A DNA stretch of 7,022 nt, from assembly GCA_965602045.1 (NCBI GenBank), contig CBFCXR010000140.1, forward strand, positions 1-7,022. Direction: 5' to 3'. The notes under the pieces are model-generated. The model worked only from the letters and a program-made list of their open reading frames with translations. It was not told where the DNA came from and made no database searches. The position numbers and the translations under genes are program-made. Position 1 is the first letter of the stretch, and the number at the start of each line of letters is the position of its first letter. Source of the stretch: G020354785 sp965602045. GTDB taxonomy: Bacteria; Bacteroidota; Bacteroidia; Bacteroidales; UBA10428. Of the stretch, positions 1-5,201 are shown in pieces.

Positions 1-26
1 TTTTTTTTCCTCCAGCCTGACGGGCT

Positions 27-54
27 CTTACTTTTTCCTTGATGAAAAAGTAAG
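27..54. repeat. 10-bp perfect inverted repeat (AT-rich hairpin)
   Basis: The arms CTTACTTTTT (27-36) and AAAAAGTAAG (45-54) are exactly complementary around an 8-nt loop. Neither strand has a T-run directly after the stem, so it is a poor intrinsic terminator. A weaker stem AGCC/GGCT (14-17/23-26) lies just before it. It may be a dispersed intergenic repeat or the tail of a transcription unit lying left of the window, and the sequence does not decide between these. Confidence 0.5.
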
Positions 55-88
55 TAAGAAGTCTGAAGACTAAAATTATTATAAGTAT

Positions 89-208
89 GTCTTAAAGGCC
101 CCAATTTCGTCATTGAGATCCAGCCTAAGGCTGGAGAAACAATCTGTAGCTCAAAATACAGATTACTTCACTTCGTTTGTAATGACGTTTGATTTTGGCC
201 TTTGGGAC
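89..208. repeat. Palindromic intergenic element, about 120 bp, MITE- or REP-like
   Basis: The element has nested inverted repeats. AAAGGCC (94-100) pairs with GGCCTTT (197-203), CGTCATT (108-114) with AATGACG (181-187), and AATCTGTA (141-148) with TACAGATT (157-164) around an 8-nt loop. A side hairpin CCAGCC-TAA-GGCTGG sits at 120-134. Pairing continues outward to GTC (89-91) and GAC (206-208) across two mismatches. The pattern of CGTCATT, AATCTGT, ACAGATT and AATGACG resembles the 'GTCATTGCGA...GCAATGAC' palindromic repeats scattered through many bacterial genomes; that family link is from memory and unconfirmed. It contains no open reading frame of note and most likely folds into a long imperfect hairpin. 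Confidence 0.6.
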
Positions 209-233
209 AAGGTCGGAGTGATGTGAAACAGAG

Positions 234-313
234 CAATATAGCAATGTAGCAATTTAGCAATACAACAATACAGCAATACAGCAATATAACAATATTACAA
301 TATTCCAATTCAA
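234..313. repeat. Tandem array of ten 8-bp units (CAATnnnn, consensus CAATAYAG)
   Basis: CAAT recurs at 234, 242, 250, 258, 266, 274, 282, 290, 298 and 306, exactly every 8 bp without a break. The first six units are the most alike (CAATATAG, CAATGTAG, CAATTTAG, CAATACAA, CAATACAG, CAATACAG), and the last four drift towards AT. An 8-bp period does not preserve a reading frame and no gene covers it, so it is a non-coding minisatellite. It ends 27 bp before the presumed -7 box of hisC, so changes in unit number would alter the upstream flank of that promoter but not the box itself. Confidence 0.85.
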
Positions 314-340
314 CATTAATCGTAAACCCGGAAAAATATA

Positions 341-348
341 TACTTTTG
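341..348 (+). promoter_or_regulatory. Putative promoter -7 element for the his operon
   Basis: TACTTTTG matches the Bacteroidota primary-sigma -7 consensus TAnnTTTG exactly and lies 36 bp before the hisC ATG, implying a leader of about 30 nt. No clear TTTG (-33 element) is seen at the expected distance, where the sequence is the AT-rich edge of the 8-bp repeat array. No histidine-codon-rich leader peptide or attenuator hairpin lies between this box and hisC. Confidence 0.5.
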
Positions 349-384
349 CATAAAAACAGACACTATTATTGATCAAACGAAAGC

Positions 385-1419
385 ATGTTTTCTTTAAACA
401 AAATATTGAGGGAGAATATTAAAAATCTTGTTCCTTATTCATCGGCAAGGGAAGAATATACGGGAGAAGAAGCGGTATTTCTGGATGCCAACGAAAATCC
501 GTATAATAGCCCATATAACAGGTATCCTGATCCGTTGCAAAATAAATTGAAAAAAAGAATATCTGATATTAAAGGCATTCCACAGGCTAAAATATTTCTG
601 GGAAATGGCAGCGATGAGGCAATTGATTTGCTGATACGTGCTTTCTGTGAGCCACGTATTGATAACATTGTATCAATTGAACCATCGTATGGGATGTATG
701 AGGTATGCGCCGATATTAATAATGTGAAATTTATAAAAGTACTGCTTAAGAATGACTTTCAATTAGACATAAACGCTATTTTGAAAACAATTAATATTAA
801 CACAAAGCTCATATATCTGTGTTCGCCTAACAATCCTACCGGTAATTGCTTTAACAAGCAGGATATTATAGAAATCTTACAAAATTTTAATGGATTAGTA
901 ATTGTTGATGAAGCATATATTGATTTTTCAACAAAAGAAAGTCTTTTATCAATTTTAAATGAATATAAAAATTTGGTAGTTTTGCAGACTTTTAGCAAAG
1001 CATGGGGACTGGCAGGTATAAGATTGGGAATGGCATTTGCTGATAAGGAAATAATTGATGTTTTAAATAAAATCAAATATCCTTATAACGTAAACAGTCT
1101 TACTTTAGAAAAAGCTAATGAAACCTTAAAAAATGACAGATCTAAAAATGCATGGATAGAACAGATATTAGAAGCCAGAGACCGGCTGATTGAAGAACTT
1201 GCAAATCTGCCTTTTGTAGTTAAGGTCTACCCCTCTGACGCTAACTTTCTGTTAGTTAAAGTGAATTCCGTAAAAAATATTTATGATTACTTAGTTAATA
1301 AAAAGATAATAATCAGAGACAGATCAAATGTTAGCTTATGTGAAGATTGCCTGAGAATTACAATAGGTACAAAAGATGAAAACCTATTACTTATGGATTC
1401 ATTAAAAAAATATGTTTAA
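385..1419 (+). CDS. hisC: Histidinol-phosphate aminotransferase
   Basis: This cytosolic, PLP-dependent fold-type I aminotransferase moves an amino group from glutamate to imidazole-acetol phosphate, giving histidinol phosphate. Its 344 residues are normal for HisC. Visible landmarks in order are PYSSAR (17-22), N36-E-N-P in the substrate-binding N-terminus, GNGSDEAID (73-81), SPNNPTG (147-153), DEAY (175-178) with the Asp that pairs with the PLP pyridine nitrogen, TFSKAWGLAGIRLG with the Schiff-base lysine K205, and LRITIGT with the carboxylate-binding R324. The ATG at 385 fits the expected N-terminus; no Shine-Dalgarno sequence is seen. It is the first his gene here. hisG and hisD, which commonly precede it in Bacteroidota, are not upstream. 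hisB starts 15 bp after its stop, so the two are probably cotranscribed. Confidence 0.96.
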   Translation: MFSLNKILRENIKNLVPYSSAREEYTGEEAVFLDANENPYNSPYNRYPDPLQNKLKKRISDIKGIPQAKIFLGNGSDEAIDLLIRAFCEPRIDNIVSIEPSYGMYEVCADINNVKFIKVLLKNDFQLDINAILKTININTKLIYLCSPNNPTGNCFNKQDIIEILQNFNGLVIVDEAYIDFSTKESLLSILNEYKNLVVLQTFSKAWGLAGIRLGMAFADKEIIDVLNKIKYPYNVNSLTLEKANETLKNDRSKNAWIEQILEARDRLIEELANLPFVVKVYPSDANFLLVKVNSVKNIYDYLVNKKIIIRDRSNVSLCEDCLRITIGTKDENLLLMDSLKKYV

Positions 1420-1434
1420 AATATTTTTATACTT

Positions 1435-2556
1435 ATGAGAAAAGTGTTATTCATTGACAGAGACGGTACTTTAATAAAAGAACCAGATGACGAACAAGTT
1501 GATTCTTTGGAAAAACTTGAGTTTGTGCCAAAGGTATTCCGGAATCTGTTCTTAATTAAACAAAATCTGGACTATGAACTCGTTATTGTTACTAACCAGG
1601 ACGGTCTTGGTACTGATTCTTTTCCGGAAGATATATTTTGGCTGGCGCATAACAAAATGATAAAAGCTTTTGAAAATGAAGGCATTGTATTCGATGAGGT
1701 TCTTATAGATAAAACTTTCTTACAAGATAATGCTGTCACCAGAAAGCCAAAAACGGGCTTATTAAAGAAGTATCTAAAAGGAGATTATGATTTGTCAAAT
1801 TCATATGTTATTGGTGACAGATCAACTGATATTGAATTAGCCAAAAACATCGGGGCAAAAGGAATACTTTTTTCCGAAGAGAAAAAACGGGATGAGATTA
1901 AGAAAAACGGACTTGAAAAATATTGTTTACATATTACAAATGACTGGGATAAAATATATGAAATACTGGCATTTGGAAAGCGTAATGCTAAAATTCAAAG
2001 AAAAACAGGTGAAACCGATGTACTTGTTGAACTGAACTTAGACGGATCAGGTATATCCGAGATAGTAACAGGACTCGGATTTTTTAATCATATTCTTGAC
2101 CAGATACCGAAACATGCGAACATTGATTTGAAATTAACAGTGAAAGGAGATTTGGAAGTTGATGAGCATCACACAATTGAGGATGTGGCTATTGCGCTGG
2201 GAGAAGCTATGAATCAAGCTTTAGGAAATAAGAAAGGCATTGAGAGATATGGTTTTGTGCTGCCTATGGATGATTCGCTTGCCCAGGTGGCTATTGATTT
2301 TTCAGGAAGAAACTGGATAGAATGGAATGTGGAATTCTTAAGGGAAAAAATCGGAGACCTGCCAACGGAAATGTTTTATCACTTTTTCAAATCATTCTCA
2401 GATGGTGCCAAATGCAACATGAATATTAAAGCTGAAGGTAAAAACGAACATCACAAAATTGAAGCAATATTTAAAGCATTTGCCAGGGCAATTAAAATGG
2501 CTATTAAGCGTGATGCATCTAACCTGGAAATACCTACAACCAAAGGAATATTATAA
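1435..2556 (+). CDS. hisB: Bifunctional histidinol-phosphatase / imidazoleglycerol-phosphate dehydratase
   Basis: This fusion enzyme catalyses two non-adjacent histidine steps. Residues 1 to about 165 are a HAD phosphatase that turns histidinol phosphate into histidinol: DRDGT has nucleophile D8 and acid/base D10, TNQDG (53-57) is motif II, and IGDRSTD (126-132) is motif III. Residues about 185-373 are the Mn-dependent IGP dehydratase: QRKTGETD (188-195), GLGFFNHIL (213-221), DEHHTIED (243-250), and NEHHKIEAIF (337-346) with metal-binding His/Glu residues. The length of 373 is typical for fused HisB. Two points stand out. The Cys/His zinc loop of the E. coli phosphatase is replaced by a cysteine-free stretch (about 92-105), as I recall for other Bacteroidota HisB. 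The usual Asp in FFDHML is Asn (N218). The stop codon directly abuts the hisH ATG. Confidence 0.96.
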   Translation: MRKVLFIDRDGTLIKEPDDEQVDSLEKLEFVPKVFRNLFLIKQNLDYELVIVTNQDGLGTDSFPEDIFWLAHNKMIKAFENEGIVFDEVLIDKTFLQDNAVTRKPKTGLLKKYLKGDYDLSNSYVIGDRSTDIELAKNIGAKGILFSEEKKRDEIKKNGLEKYCLHITNDWDKIYEILAFGKRNAKIQRKTGETDVLVELNLDGSGISEIVTGLGFFNHILDQIPKHANIDLKLTVKGDLEVDEHHTIEDVAIALGEAMNQALGNKKGIERYGFVLPMDDSLAQVAIDFSGRNWIEWNVEFLREKIGDLPTEMFYHFFKSFSDGAKCNMNIKAEGKNEHHKIEAIFKAFARAIKMAIKRDASNLEIPTTKGIL

Positions 2557-3156
2557 ATGAAAGTTGTAATTATTAAGTATAATGCAGGCAACATAAAATC
2601 GGTAGATTATGCCCTGCAAAGATTAGGTTTAACGGCTGCAATAACAAATAAGCATGAAGATATTTTATCTGCCGATAAAATTATATTCCCGGGTGTTGGA
2701 GAAGCCAGCACAACAATGAGTTATTTGAAGAAAAATAATCTCGACACTCTTATCAAACAACTTAAACAGCCGGTACTGGGAATTTGCCTGGGTATGCACC
2801 TTATGTGTGAGCATTCTGAAGAAAGCAATACTAAGTGTATTGGTATTTATAGTGAAACAGTAAAGCTGTTCCGCCCTGAACCGGGAATGGAAAATAAAAC
2901 CAAAGTACCTCAAATGGGATGGAACAACATTTATAATTTGAAAGATGGAATATTTGATTCATCAATGGAAAATAAATTTTTCTACTTCGTACATAGTTAT
3001 TATGTTACAGAAGGACAACATACATCTGCCAAATGTGATTATATTATACCCTTTAGTGCCGGTTTACAGAAAGATAATTTTTATGCTACACAGTTCCACC
3101 CCGAGAAAAGCGGTAAGGTTGGTGCAAAAATACTGGAAAACTTTATTAAGTTATGA
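2557..3156 (+). CDS. hisH: Imidazole glycerol phosphate synthase, glutamine amidotransferase subunit
   Basis: This class I glutaminase binds HisF and passes it the ammonia used to make IGP and AICAR from PRFAR. Landmarks are KYNAGN (7-12), FPGVGEA (44-50) with the oxyanion-strand segment, the nucleophile loop GICLGMH (75-81) with C77, PQMGWN (118-123) at the HisF interface, FVHSYY (144-149), and QFHPEKSG with the rest of the triad, H181 and E183. The length of 199 is normal. The triad is complete, but the glutamine normally found four residues after the nucleophile (GMQ) is His81 (codon CAC, 2797-2799). The ATG follows the hisB stop with no gap; AAAGGAA about 8 bp upstream is a weak ribosome-binding site. 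Its last 4 bp overlap hisA. Cognate hisF lies further on, after hisA. Confidence 0.96.
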   Translation: MKVVIIKYNAGNIKSVDYALQRLGLTAAITNKHEDILSADKIIFPGVGEASTTMSYLKKNNLDTLIKQLKQPVLGICLGMHLMCEHSEESNTKCIGIYSETVKLFRPEPGMENKTKVPQMGWNNIYNLKDGIFDSSMENKFFYFVHSYYVTEGQHTSAKCDYIIPFSAGLQKDNFYATQFHPEKSGKVGAKILENFIKL

Positions 3157-3875
3157 TTGAAATTATTCCTGCAATTGACATTATTGAAGGTAAGTGTGTA
3201 AGGTTACAACAAGGAAATTATGCTTCAAAAAAAATATATAATGAGAATCCCCTTGAGGTAGCAAAAGCATTTGAAGATGCGGGATTAAGACGTTTACACC
3301 TTATTGATCTTGAAGGAGCGAAAGCAAAAAGTGTTATTAATTTAAAAATCCTGCAACTAATTGCATCAAATACAAATTTGATAATTGATTTTGGTGGAGG
3401 AATAAAAACCGATGAAGATCTGGAAAAAGTATTTCTCAGTGGTGCTTCACTTGTCACTGTGGGAAGTATTGCAGTAAAGGAGCCAAAAAAATTCAAATCA
3501 TGGATAAATAAGTACGGAGGTGATAAAATTATTTTGGGAGCTGATGTGAAAAACCAGAAACTTGCTATAAGTGGCTGGACAGATATAACAGATATAAATC
3601 TGTTTGATTTTGTTAAAAATACACGTGAATATGGAATTAAATATATTCTGTGTACAGATATTTCAAAAGACGGAATGTTGAAGGGAACATCCATTGAGCT
3701 TTATAAAACTTTAAATGCAAAGTTCCCGGATCTTAAAATTATTGCAAGCGGTGGTGTTACAAATATCAATGAGATTGAAAAACTAAATGAATTAAATATT
3801 TACGGGGTAATCATAGGAAAAGCAATCTATGAAGGTTTGATTAGCCTGAAGGATTTAAGCAGGTTTGTCAAATAG
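3153..3875 (+). CDS. hisA: Phosphoribosyl-formimino-AICAR-phosphate (ProFAR) isomerase
   Basis: This TIM-barrel enzyme performs the Amadori-type isomerisation of ProFAR to PRFAR, the substrate of HisH-HisF. The general base/acid Asp pair is visible as D9 in PAID (6-9) and as D131 and/or D169 in the C-terminal half (GAD, 129-131; CTDISKDG, 167-174). G141-W142 is the tryptophan loop that distinguishes HisA. Phosphate-binding loops are FGGGIK (80-85) with GSIA (104-107), and ASGGV (198-202) with IGKAIYEG (221-228). The length of 240 is usual. Translation is probably coupled to hisH, because ATGA (3153-3156) is both the start of hisA and the stop of hisH. It is told apart from the related HisF by its N-terminus and the GW loop. 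After its stop the tight packing ends and a 214-bp non-coding gap follows. Confidence 0.96.
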   Translation: MIEIIPAIDIIEGKCVRLQQGNYASKKIYNENPLEVAKAFEDAGLRRLHLIDLEGAKAKSVINLKILQLIASNTNLIIDFGGGIKTDEDLEKVFLSGASLVTVGSIAVKEPKKFKSWINKYGGDKIILGADVKNQKLAISGWTDITDINLFDFVKNTREYGIKYILCTDISKDGMLKGTSIELYKTLNAKFPDLKIIASGGVTNINEIEKLNELNIYGVIIGKAIYEGLISLKDLSRFVK

Positions 3876-3879
3876 CTAG

Positions 3880-3922
3880 TTTTAAATGTTAAATTTTAAA
3901 TGTTAAATTTTGAATTGTTGAA
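3880..3922. repeat. 14-bp tandem direct repeat, two perfect copies and one degenerate
   Basis: TTTTAAATGTTAAA occurs at 3880-3893 and again at 3894-3907, followed by the related TTTTGAATTGTTGAA at 3908-3922. It begins 5 bp after the hisA stop. It has no coding potential and no GC-rich stem, so it does not look like a terminator. It resembles the low-complexity AT repeats found between genes in some environmental Bacteroidota, which I infer from style rather than from a match. Confidence 0.8.
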
Positions 3923-4089
3923 TGCAAAACTTTTGAATAGGCTAACACAAATTTCTACAAATGACAGCGAAGCAAATGACAATATTCAAATAATTTCCAG
4001 ATCACAATTACTCAATGTTCAAAAATGGTTTGGAAAATTGAGATTTCGTAAATTGCAATTTAATAAGTAACCAATAATATTAATTTCAT
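3923..4089. other. Rest of the hisA-hisF intergenic gap
   Basis: The whole gap is 214 bp inside an otherwise compact gene cluster. Beyond the 14-bp repeats it holds AT-rich sequence with partly self-complementary segments: around 3967-4025, many CAAT/TTCAAA words; around 4027-4062, TTTGGAAAATTGAG and AAATTGCAATTT. These could form an imperfect hairpin. A weak promoter-like pair, TTTG (4029-4032) and TAAATTG (4049-4055), lies 35 bp before hisF, but the -7 part misses one T and the 16-bp spacing is short, so it is only suggestive. No gene, tRNA or GC-rich terminator is seen. Whether hisFE is read through from hisA or has its own promoter is open. Confidence 0.5.
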
Positions 4090-4845
4090 ATGCTGGCAAA
4101 AAGGATCATACCTTGCCTGGATATAAGAAACGGAAAGGTAGTAAAGGGCATCAGATTTTTAAATATTCAGGATGTTGGTGATCCTGTTGAAATGGGTTCA
4201 AAATATTCTGATGAAGGTGCTGATGAATTAGTGTACCTGGATATTACTGCAAGCCATGAAAACAGAAAATTATTTGCAAATATTGTCAGGGACATAGCTA
4301 TGCATCTGAATATCCCTTTTACCGTTGGCGGCGGCATTAATGAACTTAAAGATGCTGATGTACTGTTGAGTGCAGGTGCGGATAAAATATCCATAAATTC
4401 TGCAGCAGTTAAGAATCCTGATTTAATTGAACAGATTGCAAAAAATTTTGGAAGTCAGTTTGTTGTTGTTGCTATTGACGCGCAATTTAAAGAAAACAAA
4501 TGGACGGTTTTTGTTAACGGTGGTAGAATTTCAACCGGGAAAGAATTATTTTCATGGGCAAAAGAATCAGAAGAAAGGGGAGCAGGAGAAATTCTTTTTA
4601 CATCAATGAATCACGATGGAACTAAGAATGGTTTTGCCTGTGAAGCATTAGCCGGTTTATCAGAATATCTTTCCATTCCATTGATTGCGTCAGGCGGTGC
4701 TGGTAATATGGAGCACTTTTCTGAAGTATTTAACAGCGGAAAAGCCGATGCCGGTCTGGCAGCCAGCATATTCCATTATAATGAAATTTCTATACCACAA
4801 CTTAAGAAATTTTTAAACAATAATAATGTACCTGTAAGGATTTGA
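4090..4845 (+). CDS. hisF: Imidazole glycerol phosphate synthase, cyclase subunit
   Basis: This TIM-barrel lyase/cyclase uses ammonia from HisH to convert PRFAR into imidazole glycerol phosphate and AICAR; AICAR returns to purine synthesis. The catalytic aspartates fall at the canonical numbers: D11 in IPCLDI (7-12) and D130 in VAIDA (127-131). The DGTKNG loop (176-181) supplies the conserved third Asp, D176. Phosphate-binding segments are VGGGI (79-83) with SINSAA (101-106), and ASGGAG (200-205) with ASIFH (225-229). The length of 251 is typical. R5 at the barrel bottom is the ammonia gate residue in studied HisF proteins. The ATG at 4090 gives the family N-terminus MLAKRIIPCLD. It follows the repeat-containing gap, and hisE starts 28 bp after its stop. 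Confidence 0.97.
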   Translation: MLAKRIIPCLDIRNGKVVKGIRFLNIQDVGDPVEMGSKYSDEGADELVYLDITASHENRKLFANIVRDIAMHLNIPFTVGGGINELKDADVLLSAGADKISINSAAVKNPDLIEQIAKNFGSQFVVVAIDAQFKENKWTVFVNGGRISTGKELFSWAKESEERGAGEILFTSMNHDGTKNGFACEALAGLSEYLSIPLIASGGAGNMEHFSEVFNSGKADAGLAASIFHYNEISIPQLKKFLNNNNVPVRI

Positions 4846-4873
4846 CTTTTATAAACAAATCAATTTTATAAAT

Positions 4874-5182
4874 ATGAAATCTAATGTTAATAAGGAAAAC
4901 ATCAATTTTTTGGTGTATTTGCAGGATTTAATAGACAAGCGAAAAGTTGAATTACCTGAAAAATCCTACACAACTAAATTATTTAAGAATGGATTGAACA
5001 AAATTGCTCAAAAGGTTGGTGAAGAGGCTATTGAATTAATAATTGAATCCGGGGAAAACAATGATAATCTCTTTTTAAATGAAGCTGCAGACTTGATTTA
5101 TCATTTTATGGTATTACTATCTATAAGAAAACTCAGAATTGAAGATGTTATTGAAATTCTGAAACAAAGACATTACAAATAA
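4874..5182 (+). CDS. hisE: Phosphoribosyl-ATP pyrophosphohydrolase (stand-alone HisE, no HisI domain)
   Basis: HisE hydrolyses phosphoribosyl-ATP to phosphoribosyl-AMP and pyrophosphate, the second histidine step. The all-alpha MazG-like fold is recognisable from SYTTKL (31-36), KIAQKVGEEAIE (43-54) with the metal-binding glutamates E50, E51 and E54, the second metal site EAADLIYH (70-77, E70 and D73), and the terminal KQRH (97-100). At 102 residues it is a complete HisE. In most Bacteroidota this position carries a fused HisIE of about 200 residues. Here residues 11-24 (NFLVYLQDLIDKRK) look like the linker preceding HisE in such fusions, but there is no cyclohydrolase domain before it. The 28 bp back to hisF cannot hold one, and no upstream in-frame extension is possible without entering hisF. 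It is the last gene of the cluster and converges with the cyclase gene. Confidence 0.93.
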   Translation: MKSNVNKENINFLVYLQDLIDKRKVELPEKSYTTKLFKNGLNKIAQKVGEEAIELIIESGENNDNLFLNEAADLIYHFMVLLSIRKLRIEDVIEILKQRHYK

Positions 5183-5201
5183 CAATATCTACAGTTTGTT
5201 A
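5180..5201. terminator. Weak AT-rich stem between convergent genes
   Basis: TAACAA (5180-5185) is complementary to TTGTTA (5196-5201) around a 10-nt loop, spanning the 6-bp gap between the hisE stop and the stop of the - strand cyclase gene. It is the only inverted repeat I see where a bidirectional terminator would be expected. The stem is short, has one G-C pair and no strong T-run on either side, so the call is tentative. Confidence 0.2.

Noticed and set aside
234..313. CRISPR array
   Set aside because: Units are 8 bp with no unique spacers; this is a simple tandem repeat.
349..384. Possible histidine attenuator or leader peptide before hisC
   Set aside because: No run of His codons, no competing stems and no T-run terminator occur in this short leader.
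435..668. Open frames on the opposite strand or in other frames inside the his genes and the cyclase gene (for example 435-668, 759-1076, 3218-3694 on the - strand, and 5361-5945 on the + strand)
   Set aside because: They lie entirely within genes with clear family motifs, show no recognisable domains, and are what antisense reading of AT-rich coding DNA produces.
2945..3160. + strand frame of 71 codons overlapping hisH and hisA
   Set aside because: It is out of frame within hisH, has no recognisable motif, and hisH is complete through its FHPEKSG end.
4609..4611. Asn at HisF residue 174 (TSMNHDG), where Thermotoga HisF has Asp
   Set aside because: The catalytic D11, D130 and the conserved D176 are all present, and I recall the MNHDG form from other Bacteroidota HisF, so it does not suggest a defect.
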